Below, piece by piece: positions 9,177 to 18,351 of a stretch of DNA of 64,000 nt. The translations under genes and the position numbers were made by a program. The DNA is taken from contig CAYLMK010000007.1 in the NCBI GenBank assembly GCA_964384945.1, forward strand, positions 124,001-188,000. The letters are read 5' to 3'. This stretch comes from S015-6 sp964384945 (GTDB lineage Bacteria > Desulfobacterota > DSWW01). Position 1 is the stretch's first letter. Each line of letters starts with the position of its first letter. The notes beneath the pieces are model-generated. The model ran no database searches and was not told the origin of the DNA. It saw only the letters and a list, made by a program, of their open reading frames with translations.

Positions 9177-9192
9177 GGCAAGAAACATGCCG
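9177..9192 (-). promoter_or_regulatory. Sigma-54 (-24/-12) promoter of the AMIN/TPR-kinase-regulator operon
   Basis: The minus strand reads CGGCATGTTTCTTGCC: GG and GC 10 bases apart with a full TTGC at -12. The start would be near 9165, about 50 bases before the ATG at 9117. The site is nearly self-complementary, so the plus strand also shows a weaker -24/-12 pattern (TGGCAAGAAACATGCC), but no gene follows on that strand. The regulator encoded at the end of this operon is a sigma-54 activator, so autoregulation is plausible. Confidence 0.7.
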
Positions 9193-9369
9193 CGGGGTTT
9201 TGAACCGGAAAGCCTCGCGATTTCGGCAGGTTGTGTTTTCAGCGGCCTTTCAGGTCCGTCAACACAATGACGTGGGACCACAAAAAATCGTCTCCTCCCG
9301 GGAGGTTCGGGACGGCCGGGGAAGCGGGGGACCCATGGGATGAAGCGGCGGACATCCGGGCGGGTGCGT

Positions 9370-10434
9370 TCAGGCGGACAGGTCGTTCTCGGACTTTACG
9401 TTGTTCCTTCCCTGCCGTTTCGCGCAGTACAGGGCCTGGTCGGCGCGATGGATCACCGCGTCGATGCTGTCGCCCTCGCGGATCATCGCCACACCGATGC
9501 TGACGGTCACGGTCCCGATGCGCTCGCCGGACTGCCGGATGGTCAGCGGTTTCTTGGAGATTTCCCGGCGCAACTGCTCCGCGACCTTGCAGGCGTCGGA
9601 GCAATCCGTCATGGGCAGGAGGATGACGAACTCCTCGCCTCCGTAGCGGGCCGGGATGTCCCTGCCCTTGACGGTCTCCTTGAGTACGCCCCCTACGAAC
9701 TGCAGCACCGCATCCCCGACCTTGTGGCCGTAAGTGTCGTTGACCCGCTTGAAGTGGTCCAGATCGAGCATCATGATCGAGAATCGAGTTCCCTTCCTCA
9801 CGTAGTTTTCGTAGAGGGAGGCCAGTGCCTTTTCCATGTGCTTCCGGTTGTGGATGCCGGTGAGCACGTCCAGGGTCGCCTCCCGCTCCACACGCTGAAG
9901 CCTGTCGCGCAGCTCGTTCGATTCCTTTTCCGCCTTCTCGAGTTGCCCTCTCAAATCCAGGGTCGACTGCTCCATCGTGCGCGTATCAAGGATGAGCCGC
10001 ACGATCATTTCGCGGAAGTCGGTCGGCTGCCGGGCCTTTGCCTCCAGTCCTCCCAGAAAATCCTTCAACTTCAAGGCGTAATCCTGGGTCACGGATCCCG
10101 TGGAAACGATCTTCTCCAGGGACTCTCTCAGAACGCGGCGCAACTGCTGGGAGACCTCCTCCATGACCTTGCTGTTGCGCAAGGGGCCCACATGCCGCTC
10201 GTAGAGATCCCGGTTCATGGAATCCGTGAAGGTCACTCCCTTCTTGAGCTTCTCTTCGATTTCCTCGATCAGCGCCTCGTTGCAACCGGTCACGTAATCG
10301 AACCAGACCGCGTAGTTCTCCGGCAGCAGGGGAACGCTCAGCCTCGACATGGTGAGAATCACCTTTCGGGCGGTCTCGGCCACCTGGTCGGCCGATGCCT
10401 GGTCCGTTTCCGACGCGACGCAGCCTTCGTTCAT
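9370..10434 (-). CDS. Diguanylate cyclase (GGDEF) with alpha-helical N-terminal domain
   Basis: 354 residues, no membrane helices. The N-terminal 150 residues are helical and contain the motif LPENYAVWFDYVTGCN, seen in a group of cytosolic cyclases. A coiled coil (about 155-185) connects to the GGDEF domain (about 187-350). The active site is GGEEF at 265-269 and the metal/substrate region is DLDHFKRVND at about 224. The allosteric I-site position reads K256-G-R-D259 rather than RxxD, so feedback inhibition by c-di-GMP may be weakened. A PilZ effector is encoded at 55125. Cyclase function is well supported; its output is not known. Confidence 0.93.
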   Translation of the reverse strand: MNEGCVASETDQASADQVAETARKVILTMSRLSVPLLPENYAVWFDYVTGCNEALIEEIEEKLKKGVTFTDSMNRDLYERHVGPLRNSKVMEEVSQQLRRVLRESLEKIVSTGSVTQDYALKLKDFLGGLEAKARQPTDFREMIVRLILDTRTMEQSTLDLRGQLEKAEKESNELRDRLQRVEREATLDVLTGIHNRKHMEKALASLYENYVRKGTRFSIMMLDLDHFKRVNDTYGHKVGDAVLQFVGGVLKETVKGRDIPARYGGEEFVILLPMTDCSDACKVAEQLRREISKKPLTIRQSGERIGTVTVSIGVAMIREGDSIDAVIHRADQALYCAKRQGRNNVKSENDLSA

Positions 10435-10443
10435 ACGATAGCC

Positions 10444-12315
10444 TCAGAATCCTGTTTCGGTGCCTAGATCCGTGCAATCCTTTTCGACAATCCCGGCGCG
10501 GTTCTTTAGCTCCGCCTGTCTGTGCCTCAGCTCCACGTGCAGATCGATTCCCTCGAATCTGGCGGCGGCCGCATGGGGAAATTCCTCGCTTATCCACCTC
10601 GCGACGGCGTCGAGCGCTTCTTTGTCCTGCGAACGGATCCGCGCGACCGCGTTCCTCATCAGGTCCAGATGCAACTCGGCAATCTTGGCGGCCAGGAAGA
10701 CGGCGAACTCGTGGTCCCGCTCCCGGCAGGCGATCAGCCTCTTGCGGACCTCTTCGATCGATTCCTCCAGTCTGCGCGCGGGCGCGGCGTTGTTCGACCT
10801 TGCCGGTTCCTGCGCGGACCTTCTCCTGGGCCGAAGGCGGTACACCGCATAGCCGAGCCCACCGGACAACAGGAGGATCGCTTCGATCATCAAGAGGAGC
10901 CGCAAAGGGCGGGTCGTCCCCGCTCTTCCGCCCGAATCCGCGTCCGCCTTTTTCGTGGATGCCTCCGGCGGGTCTTTCCGCGGTTCCGGCGAAGGGAGGG
11001 GCTCCGGTTCGTTCCCGTTTTGTCCCTGCGCCTCCTCCAACGGGATGATTCCCTCGCCGGCCCCATAAAACCTGTATTCGCGCTCCCGATCGAAGGTCAT
11101 CGCATACGCCCGAACCCGGAGGCGGTGTTCGCCATGCAGGCCGCCCGCCAGCAGGCCCGTGTAGATACCGTCTGCGGCCTCGCTGTCTCCCCGGCTCCCG
11201 TCGTCGACGAACGGAAGGGAGGCCCTTTCGCCCGTCGGTCCTTCCAGGGTGCCGGTGATGCGAAGATCCTGGGAGCGAAGCGGGCCCTTTGTCTCGGTCT
11301 CGGCATTGCGCTGCACCCATGCCTCGATCGCAATCGGCGCCTGCGCAGGAACGGCGCACTTCGAGAAACCGCTTCGAAGCTGCAGGTCGGTGAGGACGAA
11401 GACCCTGGTTGTATTCTCCGCGGCACCCCGGATCCGCCACGGTCCGGGCGTGGGGCCGGAGATCCGGATCCTGTCAAAGGCCTGGAAGGAATCCCAACGA
11501 AGATGGCTCGCGTGCACCGCGTACGAATGCTCCCTGTGATCCGGATCGACGAGGACGACGGGGACGCGCGGATCCGCCCTGCCGATCACCGCGTCGACCT
11601 CCCGGACGGAGCGGTCCACGTAACACTCGCTCCGGTCAACGGGTATTGCGTCGGGCTCGGCCAAACGTTCGTAGACATGCAGGAACGCACCGTGCAGATC
11701 GCCTTCGCTATCGACCGGATAGAAGAAGCCGTCGCTCCCGAGCGCCGCCTTCTTCAGAAGGGCTGCGTCGGCCTTTCTCGTGAGGGCCACGCTGAAGACT
11801 TGAATCCCCCGGTGCCTCATCTCCGGGATCAGGCTGTCTGCGAGGCTTGCCGCCCGTTCCCGGTCCCGGGAAGCGTCCCCCGCATCCATGCGTCCGTCGG
11901 TCAGCAGCACGATGGCACGCCGGTCCCGGGAAGCGTCGGTCAGCATCCGAGACGAATGCAGGATGGCCTGGTAGAGGTCCGTGCGGAGGCCCTCAAAGGG
12001 GATCAGTCCGAGTCGGTACAGGAGATCTTCCCGTTGAGCCCCCAAAGGGGCCAGAGGGGCCCGTGTTCTCGGGGAGGCATCGAAGCTGACCAATCCGACC
12101 CGGGTTCCGGCGTCCAGAAGGCTCAGAAACAGCTTGCATGCCTCCGTCCAGGGATTGGCCGAGCCGTCGCCCGTCACCCTTGCCGAGGCCTCGATCGCCA
12201 AGACCACATCCGCACCTGCGGGGTCTCCCCAGGATGCTTGCGGCGGGCCCCACGCAACGAGGCACACGAGTCCCGCCGCAAGGGCCTTCAGGTAGTGGAT
12301 GGTCGCCGCCGACAA
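10444..12315 (-). CDS. VWA-domain membrane protein with degenerate metal site
   Basis: About 623 residues. A TTG at 12315 is preferred because GGGAGG lies 5 bases upstream and a signal peptide (ALAAGLVCLVAWG) follows directly. The VWA domain spans about 35-210. Its MIDAS position reads D36...E42-A-S-A-R46 instead of DxSxS, so metal binding is doubtful. A beta-rich middle region (about 230-430; EAADGIYTGLLAGG resembles CARDB/X-like periplasmic domains) precedes a proline-rich linker. One membrane helix (about 470-492) and a 130-residue charged cytoplasmic tail with coiled-coil character complete it. The topology puts the VWA domain outside and the tail inside. Function unknown. Confidence 0.75.
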   Translation of the reverse strand: MSAATIHYLKALAAGLVCLVAWGPPQASWGDPAGADVVLAIEASARVTGDGSANPWTEACKLFLSLLDAGTRVGLVSFDASPRTRAPLAPLGAQREDLLYRLGLIPFEGLRTDLYQAILHSSRMLTDASRDRRAIVLLTDGRMDAGDASRDRERAASLADSLIPEMRHRGIQVFSVALTRKADAALLKKAALGSDGFFYPVDSEGDLHGAFLHVYERLAEPDAIPVDRSECYVDRSVREVDAVIGRADPRVPVVLVDPDHREHSYAVHASHLRWDSFQAFDRIRISGPTPGPWRIRGAAENTTRVFVLTDLQLRSGFSKCAVPAQAPIAIEAWVQRNAETETKGPLRSQDLRITGTLEGPTGERASLPFVDDGSRGDSEAADGIYTGLLAGGLHGEHRLRVRAYAMTFDREREYRFYGAGEGIIPLEEAQGQNGNEPEPLPSPEPRKDPPEASTKKADADSGGRAGTTRPLRLLLMIEAILLLSGGLGYAVYRLRPRRRSAQEPARSNNAAPARRLEESIEEVRKRLIACRERDHEFAVFLAAKIAELHLDLMRNAVARIRSQDKEALDAVARWISEEFPHAAAARFEGIDLHVELRHRQAELKNRAGIVEKDCTDLGTETGF

Positions 12316-12493
12316 GGGTCCTCCCTGCAATCGTGTGGCCGGAAGCTGTGCCCCAAGCGCCCGTCGACTGCGTTCGGATCGCCCTTCGGACAAGGCGTTC
12401 GCCGTGACAGGCGCCCACCTAGGCCTTCGGCGGAAACGTCCGGTTTCTTAAGGGATTCGGCAGGCGGGGGGCGGCTTGCGTTCCGACGCGCCG

Positions 12494-13354
12494 TTATTCG
12501 CTCTCCTGCGCGCCGGCGATGTCCCGGAAATCGACCCTCTTGCCGAACCTCGAAAAGAGTAGCACCGCCCCGGGGCATTCCTCACGGATCGCCCGTCTGT
12601 AGTCGGTCAGGTCCAGGTACCTGGACAGGGTGTAGGGGTTCATGAAATTATCGAAATGATGCACCAGGACCACGTCGGGAGAGAACCGCCGGATCAGAAA
12701 CCTCGACTGGGATTTCCATTTGTTGTTGGCCGGGCAATAGGGCAGAGCCAGGACGTTGACCCGCTCGATCCTCGCCAGTCCCTCCACCCGGTCGGTCAGG
12801 TTGCCGAAGTAGAGCATGCTTTTCCCGTTCGGCGGAAAGCGAAAAAGGTAGGCAAAGCAGTTGCCGTGGAGATGGTGGCTCAGCCACCGGAACCCGAAGG
12901 GCATGACGGAGGGCCTCCCGTGCAGCAGCGGGCGAACGAACATGGAGCGGATGAACCAGAGGTCGACCTCTTCGGTGCCGATTCGATACGGGGTGATCTC
13001 AACATCACCGATTTGAAAAGGCGTTCCCTGCATGTCCTCCAGCGCGTGGCATCTCGAAAAATCGAAGCGGCCCCTCTCCGGTGCGGCCCTGCGTTCGACG
13101 CCCTCCAGAACCTCTTTCGGGGCGTAGGCCTCCGGGGCATGCCGGAACAGGAGGTAGGGAAAATCGAAGGAGTGATCGATGTGACCATGCGTGAGCAGGA
13201 GACAGTCGACCCTGTCCGGATCCTCCCGCCTTGCCTCCAGATGCGGGACATCTCCGGGTAGCCGGGTATAGAGGGGATCGACCACGATCCGGAGGCCCTG
13301 GTTGAAAATGTGGTAATGCGCCGCCCCATGCCACGTAAGATGGACCTGCGCCAT
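12494..13354 (-). CDS. Metallo-beta-lactamase-fold hydrolase
   Basis: 286 residues. The metal motif is THGHIDH at 55-61 (HxHxDH), with further fold positions at FGNLTD (about 191) and VLVHHFDNF. The overall pattern resembles the UlaG/YcbL-like 'beta-lactamase superfamily' group that act on small esters or phosphodiesters; the substrate cannot be read from sequence. The ATG at 13354 has GGAGGGGAGG 7-8 bases upstream and matches the start of the fold (VHLTWHGAAHYHI). It is divergent from the activase gene, with about 245 bases between them. Confidence 0.85.
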   Translation of the reverse strand: MAQVHLTWHGAAHYHIFNQGLRIVVDPLYTRLPGDVPHLEARREDPDRVDCLLLTHGHIDHSFDFPYLLFRHAPEAYAPKEVLEGVERRAAPERGRFDFSRCHALEDMQGTPFQIGDVEITPYRIGTEEVDLWFIRSMFVRPLLHGRPSVMPFGFRWLSHHLHGNCFAYLFRFPPNGKSMLYFGNLTDRVEGLARIERVNVLALPYCPANNKWKSQSRFLIRRFSPDVVLVHHFDNFMNPYTLSRYLDLTDYRRAIREECPGAVLLFSRFGKRVDFRDIAGAQESE

Positions 13355-13599
13355 CGTCCTGCCTCCCCTCCTGCGGCCCGCGAGAAGCCGCCTTGAAGCG
13401 AGGTGCAAGGGAGACCTCGCCGGGTCGTCCGTTCGCCGACGAGGATAGCCGGAAACCGCGGCCCTGGAAAGCCCTGCCCCGCGCGGTCCGACGTTCTCCC
13501 GTCCGGGTTGCAAACCGGGAGACCGGCCCGGTACACTTTTCCCGCGGGGAAATGCAGTGGGGCGCGAGCGGGAAACGCACGACCGAAGGCGAGGCACGC

Positions 13600-16500
13600 G
13601 TGCACTCGGAAGGGCTTGAGATCGGCGCCGTCTCGGTGAAATGGGTCCGCCGGGACAGACAGGGCCGCGTACTTTTTGAGGTCCTTCGCCACGAAGGCAG
13701 GCCCGAGGAGCGGATCCGCGAAATCCTCGCCCGGTACCGGAGCGAAGAAGAGTCCCGGGTCGTGGTGACCGGCCAGGCGGCACGTCTGCTCATGGATCTG
13801 CCCTACCGTTCCGAGACCGAGTGCCTGGAAAAGGCCCTCTCGTTCCACGATCGGAGGCCCGACATCCTCCTCGCCCTGGGAGGGGAAACGTTCAGCGTCT
13901 ATCCGATGAAGGACGGGGTGATCCGCAACGTGATCTCCACGTCCAAATGCGCGGCGGGGACGGGAGAATTCATCGTCCAGCAATTGCAGAGGATGGGGCT
14001 CACGCTCGACGCCGGCCTCGCACAGGCCCGGTCGGGCAGGCACGTGCGGATGGCCACGCGCTGCTCGGTCCACTGCAAGTCCGATGCGACCCACAAACTC
14101 AACAAAGGGGAGTGCGCGCCGGGCGATATCGCCAGGAGCCTGGTAAACGACCTGGCCAAGAAGGTCAGCGAGCTGGTCGAACTCGCCCGGTGGCCGGCCG
14201 GCCGCATCGTGATTTGCGGAGGGGTGTGCCGGAACGAACTCTTCCTCGGACACCTGCGCGGATTCCTCGAGCGCTCGGAGATCGTCGTTCTCGAGGAAAG
14301 CCCTTACCTCGAGGCCTTCGGCGCCAGCCTCCTTGCCGCCGAGATTTCCGAGATCACGGCTCACGCTTCTCCTGCAAGACGGTTCCGGGCCTCGAAGCCC
14401 GCCTTCTCCACCTTGAAGCCCCTGAACGAGGCCGAGCCCCTCCTGGATTACAGGGTCGGGACCCAGGCCCGCCGCCGCATCGAGGCCGCAGGCGCATACA
14501 TCCTCGGCGTCGATGCGGGATCCACGACCACCAAGTCGGTGCTCTTCAACGCAAGGGACGGGTCGGTCGGGGCGAGCAGTTACCTGCGAACCCTGGGCAA
14601 TCCCGTCAGGGCCGCCCGGGAGTGCCTTTGCCGGCTCATGGAGCAAGTCGGCGGCGCCTCCATCCGCATCCTTCAGGCCGGGGTGACGGGCTCGGGCAGG
14701 GAACTGGTCTCGGTTTATCTCGGGAACTGCCCGAGCTTCAATGAAATCCTGGCGCACGCCCGGGCGGCAGCCGCTCAGGTTCCGGATGTGGACACCGTCT
14801 TTGAGATCGGCGGCCAGGATTCCAAGTACATCTCCTTCCTGGAAGGCCTGCCCGTGGACTACGCGATGAACGAGGGGTGCTCTGCCGGAACGGGCAGCTT
14901 CATCGAGGAATCCGCCTCCGTGGACATGGGCGTACCCATGGACGCCATCAGCCGCCTGGCGGAAGGCAGCCGGAGGCCCGTGGCCTTCGGCGAGCGCTGC
15001 GCCGCCTTCATCAACACCGACGTGAGGAATGCCCTGCAGCAAGGCGTGGCGCAGGAGGATGTCATCGCGGGCCTGGTCTATTCGATCGCGGAGAACTACC
15101 TGTCCCGCATCGTGGGCGGCAGGCACATCGGCGAGCGCCTTCTTTTCCTCGGGGGGGTGGCCCTGAACCGGGCCGTTGCCCTGGCCCTGGCCGCGCGGAG
15201 CGGACGCAAGATCGTGGTTCCGCCCCACCCGGAACTGATGGGATGCGTGGGGGCCGCAACCATGATCCTCGACCGCCTGCACGCCGGGGAACTCACCGAG
15301 CAGTCCCTGCGTCTTGAGGACCTCGTTCAGGGCCGAATGGAGACCCGGGAGCCCTTCCGGTGCGAATCCTGCGACAACCGATGCGAAATCCAGCGAATCG
15401 AAATCCGCGGCAGGACGGTTCCGTTCGGGGGTCTGTGCGCCAAGTACGAGACCGCGCGTCATCGCGAGACCTCGGTCAAGGAAGGCCGGGACCTCGTGGC
15501 GCTGCGCAACGGGATCCTGTTCGAGGAATACGGTCCCCGCCCGGTTGAAAGCCCCCGCGGCAGGATCGGCCTTCCCATGGCCCTGACCACGTTTTCGCTC
15601 TTCCCTTTCTACGTGAGCCTCATCGAGGCGCTGGGCTACGAGGCGGTTTTGTCGCGCCCCTCGCATCCGGGCGACAGGAAGACAAACGCCCCGGTCTGTT
15701 ACCCCTGCGAAATCATGCACGGGGCCGTGTGCGAACTGTTCAAACAGGAGGTCGATTTCGTCCTGCTGCCTCACGTGATCGAGATGAGCGATGCAAAGGG
15801 CGGGCTTCACAGCTACACATGCCCCTCCACGACCCAGATCCCGGACCTCATCCGGGCGGCCGTGCCGGACCCGAAGCGCCGCATTCTCTCTCCACACATC
15901 GGGCTCTCCGACCCTCTGCGAGAGACCACCCTGCTGGAAATCGCCAGATCGGGCCCGAGGCTCGGCCTGTCCGAGGCCGAGGCCCGGCAGGCTGCGGAGC
16001 ACGCCCTGGCCCGCTACGATCTGTGTCGAGGCGAGATCCTGGCGCGCACCCGGGATGCCCTGGAATCGCTGGGGGAAGAGCCGACCGTCATCCTGGCCGG
16101 AAGGCCTTACACGATCTGCTCCTCGGAGGTGAATCTCTCCCTGCCGCGCAAGATCACGACAAGGGGATACCACGTGGTGCCCTCCGACACGCTGCCGCCG
16201 TTGGACGGCGTACTGCCCGCGAGGGACGTCTGGCACTTCACGCAGCAGATCAGCAACGCGGTCGCTCACGTGCGGACGAGAGAGAACTTCGCCTTGTGCC
16301 TCCTTTCCTGCTTCTCCTGCGGCCCGGACAGCAGCATGGTCCACTTCTTTCGTCAGCAGTTGGCCGGCCGCACCTTCTGCTACCTGGAGATCGACTCCCA
16401 CACGGCCCACGCGGGATTTGATACCCGGCTCGGCGCCTTCCTCGATATCATCCAGGAGGGTCGCCGAAAGCCGGGCGGCGCTTCACGCAACGAGAGGTCC

Positions 16501-17907
16501 CCTCGCTCCGGCCGGCCGGCCCGGACCGCTGAGGCCGGAAGCCGGGCACGCTTGTCCGACGCCCTGGATTTCATCGTCGACGCCGAAGGCAGGCGGGTCG
16601 AATACAACGACCCGCGCGTGGTGCATGTCTGGACGACGCCTCACAGCCCGCATGCCCTGCGGTTGATCGAGCAGGTATACGAAAACCGGGGAGCCCGATT
16701 CCGAAGCGTGGGCAGGATCCGTCCCGAGACGATGCGGCAGGCCAGGAGACTCTGCTCCGGCAGGGAATGCGTCCCCATGGCCGCAACGGTCGGCGCCACG
16801 ATCGAGGACATCCGGAACCGCCGAGCCGAGGAGGAGATCACGGTCTATTTCACGCTGGACCAGGAAGGCCCCTGCCAGAACGGGGCCTGGCCGCTCGTCT
16901 GGGAAACCTTCACCCGAAGGCTCGGCGTGAGGAATGTGATTTGCGGTGTCTGGCCCGTTGCCCGGAACCACTACCTGGGGCTCGGCAACGACTACAACCT
17001 TCTGGTGAACGGATGCCTCTTTCTGGGGGACCTGTTCGACGAAGCGCGGAACTCCCTGCTGTGCCTGGCGCGGGACCGGCAGGCGGCCCTGCTCGCCTTC
17101 GAAGAGGCCTTTGCCCGGTTCCGGGAACGCTTCCGCAGGGAAGAAGAAAAAGGGATCGACCCTGCTCTGGCCCGGTGGGCGGAGGAGATGTCGGCCTTAC
17201 CGCTCAGGGCGCCGGTGAGGGATACGCCCAAGGTGCTGATCCTCGGGGGACTCAACCTGTTGTTCGTCCACGACCCCGTAACCGACTACTTCCTCGAGCA
17301 GGGCATCGTCCCCAAGCTCGTTCCTTACTCGGAGAGCCTCTGCTGGCTCGCAGCGGAAACGGTCGTCCGCTACGGCTTCCGGCACGGCCTGATCACGCCC
17401 AGGGAGCAGTTCGCTCACCGGCCGTCGAAAACCGACCGGGAGGAGGCCCTGGCGTTCCGGCAATCCAGGTTCAACGTAACCCTGGTGACTTCGGTCGAGA
17501 AGCGCTTCCGCAGCCTGATGGAGCCTTCCGGGCTCCTGTTCGACGAGCCGATCCCCTTCCTGGAGATCGCAGAGGAGGGCCACAAGGTCGCATCCCACAT
17601 CGGGTTCACCGAAACCACTGTGACCGCGGGAAGATTCGTCTGTTCCTTGAAGGGCGGGCTGTACGACGGCCTCGTGAATCTCGGCTCGTTCAATTGCCAG
17701 CCGGCCATGAATGCCCAGGCAGTCATCCGTCCGTTGGCCAGTGCGAGCGATGTGCCCTACGTGGCCATCGACTGCGAAGGACCCTGGCTCTCCGCCGGCC
17801 AACTCAGGCTTCTGGAAAACGTGGCCGTGCGGGCGAAGCGGATGCGGGCCGCAAAGAACGCAGCCGGCAGCGCCGTGAGGCGAGGCGGCACGGCCGGCCG
17901 CGTGTAA
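13600..17907 (+). CDS. Acyl-CoA dehydratase activase, multidomain (BcrAD/BadFG ATPase repeats plus dehydratase-like C-terminus)
   Basis: About 1435 residues. Two ASKHA ATPase units occur in tandem. The first has CAAGTGEF with C117 for the bridging iron-sulfur cluster. The second has DAGSTTTK from D305 and GCSAGTGSF with C427. After a Cys-rich stretch (CESCDNRCEI) comes a DUF2229-like region (APVCYPCEIMHGAVCELF, ALTTFSLFPFY) and a C-terminal HgdB-like dehydratase region (CSGRECVPM, GPCQNG). Such proteins are related to the one-electron activators of 2-hydroxyacyl-CoA dehydratases and benzoyl-CoA reductases. GTG 13600 is chosen because the ATPase fold begins at once; in-frame ATGs at 13552 and 13393 would add an arginine-rich, unfolded-looking extension. 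No separate dehydratase subunits are encoded nearby. Confidence 0.85.
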   Translation: MHSEGLEIGAVSVKWVRRDRQGRVLFEVLRHEGRPEERIREILARYRSEEESRVVVTGQAARLLMDLPYRSETECLEKALSFHDRRPDILLALGGETFSVYPMKDGVIRNVISTSKCAAGTGEFIVQQLQRMGLTLDAGLAQARSGRHVRMATRCSVHCKSDATHKLNKGECAPGDIARSLVNDLAKKVSELVELARWPAGRIVICGGVCRNELFLGHLRGFLERSEIVVLEESPYLEAFGASLLAAEISEITAHASPARRFRASKPAFSTLKPLNEAEPLLDYRVGTQARRRIEAAGAYILGVDAGSTTTKSVLFNARDGSVGASSYLRTLGNPVRAARECLCRLMEQVGGASIRILQAGVTGSGRELVSVYLGNCPSFNEILAHARAAAAQVPDVDTVFEIGGQDSKYISFLEGLPVDYAMNEGCSAGTGSFIEESASVDMGVPMDAISRLAEGSRRPVAFGERCAAFINTDVRNALQQGVAQEDVIAGLVYSIAENYLSRIVGGRHIGERLLFLGGVALNRAVALALAARSGRKIVVPPHPELMGCVGAATMILDRLHAGELTEQSLRLEDLVQGRMETREPFRCESCDNRCEIQRIEIRGRTVPFGGLCAKYETARHRETSVKEGRDLVALRNGILFEEYGPRPVESPRGRIGLPMALTTFSLFPFYVSLIEALGYEAVLSRPSHPGDRKTNAPVCYPCEIMHGAVCELFKQEVDFVLLPHVIEMSDAKGGLHSYTCPSTTQIPDLIRAAVPDPKRRILSPHIGLSDPLRETTLLEIARSGPRLGLSEAEARQAAEHALARYDLCRGEILARTRDALESLGEEPTVILAGRPYTICSSEVNLSLPRKITTRGYHVVPSDTLPPLDGVLPARDVWHFTQQISNAVAHVRTRENFALCLLSCFSCGPDSSMVHFFRQQLAGRTFCYLEIDSHTAHAGFDTRLGAFLDIIQEGRRKPGGASRNERSPRSGRPARTAEAGSRARLSDALDFIVDAEGRRVEYNDPRVVHVWTTPHSPHALRLIEQVYENRGARFRSVGRIRPETMRQARRLCSGRECVPMAATVGATIEDIRNRRAEEEITVYFTLDQEGPCQNGAWPLVWETFTRRLGVRNVICGVWPVARNHYLGLGNDYNLLVNGCLFLGDLFDEARNSLLCLARDRQAALLAFEEAFARFRERFRREEEKGIDPALARWAEEMSALPLRAPVRDTPKVLILGGLNLLFVHDPVTDYFLEQGIVPKLVPYSESLCWLAAETVVRYGFRHGLITPREQFAHRPSKTDREEALAFRQSRFNVTLVTSVEKRFRSLMEPSGLLFDEPIPFLEIAEEGHKVASHIGFTETTVTAGRFVCSLKGGLYDGLVNLGSFNCQPAMNAQAVIRPLASASDVPYVAIDCEGPWLSAGQLRLLENVAVRAKRMRAAKNAAGSAVRRGGTAGRV

Positions 17908-18351
17908 CCGCCCGGCCCCTGTCGGCCCTTGCCCCGGGGTCTCTCCGCGGCTCTTCGCACGCGGCAGTGGTTCGATAGGCCGGAATGTGGTCTCAGCACC
18001 CCTCGGACCGGGTCACCGTGTGAACGCAGACGGGGTCTCCATCGACCGGTGTCTGCGTTCGCGAGAAGGCTATGTTCGGGTGGTAGCGTTCCCAGAAAAG
18101 ATGGTCCCCGTAGCAGAGCCTGCCCGCCAGGGGCAGGAGACCGATATCGCCAGACGCCTCATGGATGAAGCAGCGCGTGACACGCATGGAGGCCGAGTTC
18201 CCTAACGACAGCAGGATTCGCAAGGGTCCTCTCCGTACAGGGCGTTTTCTCCCCTTGTCGTCGCAACCTTCCCTCCGTGTACGAGCCTTTCCATGCTGTT
18301 CCGTTTACGAACGTCCTGACAGAGAGCCGGGCCCAGCGCTCGGCGGGTGGC
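17908..18351. other. 444-base intergenic region between convergent genes, with two hairpins
   Basis: No convincing gene. A 76-codon frame on the minus strand (17993-18223, TTG start with GGAGAGG just upstream) is possible but has no recognisable domain. Two inverted repeats are present (18022-18060 and 18119-18137). Neither is followed by a T-run. The region separates the end of the activase gene (plus) from the end of the propeller protein gene (minus). Confidence 0.6.
18022..18060. repeat. Perfect 10-bp inverted repeat (stem-loop)
   Basis: Arms GAACGCAGAC (18022-18031) and GTCTGCGTTC (18051-18060) are perfect complements. The 19-base interior can extend the stem by about five more pairs (GGGTC with GACC). 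No T-tract follows on either strand, so it is either a factor-independent terminator of weak type between convergent genes or a REP-like element. A second, smaller hairpin (CCTGCCC-GCCAG-GGGCAGG) lies at 18119-18137. Confidence 0.6.

Noticed and set aside
12880..16410. A 1176-codon open frame on the minus strand, opposite the activase gene
   Set aside because: It is an antisense frame kept open by GC-rich codon bias. Its translation is rich in Arg, Gly, His and Pro without domains, while the plus frame has intact ATPase motifs.
17993..18223. A 76-codon minus-strand gene with a good GGAGAGG site
   Set aside because: TTG start, no domain, and it overlaps the strong inverted repeat; kept only as a remark on the intergenic region.
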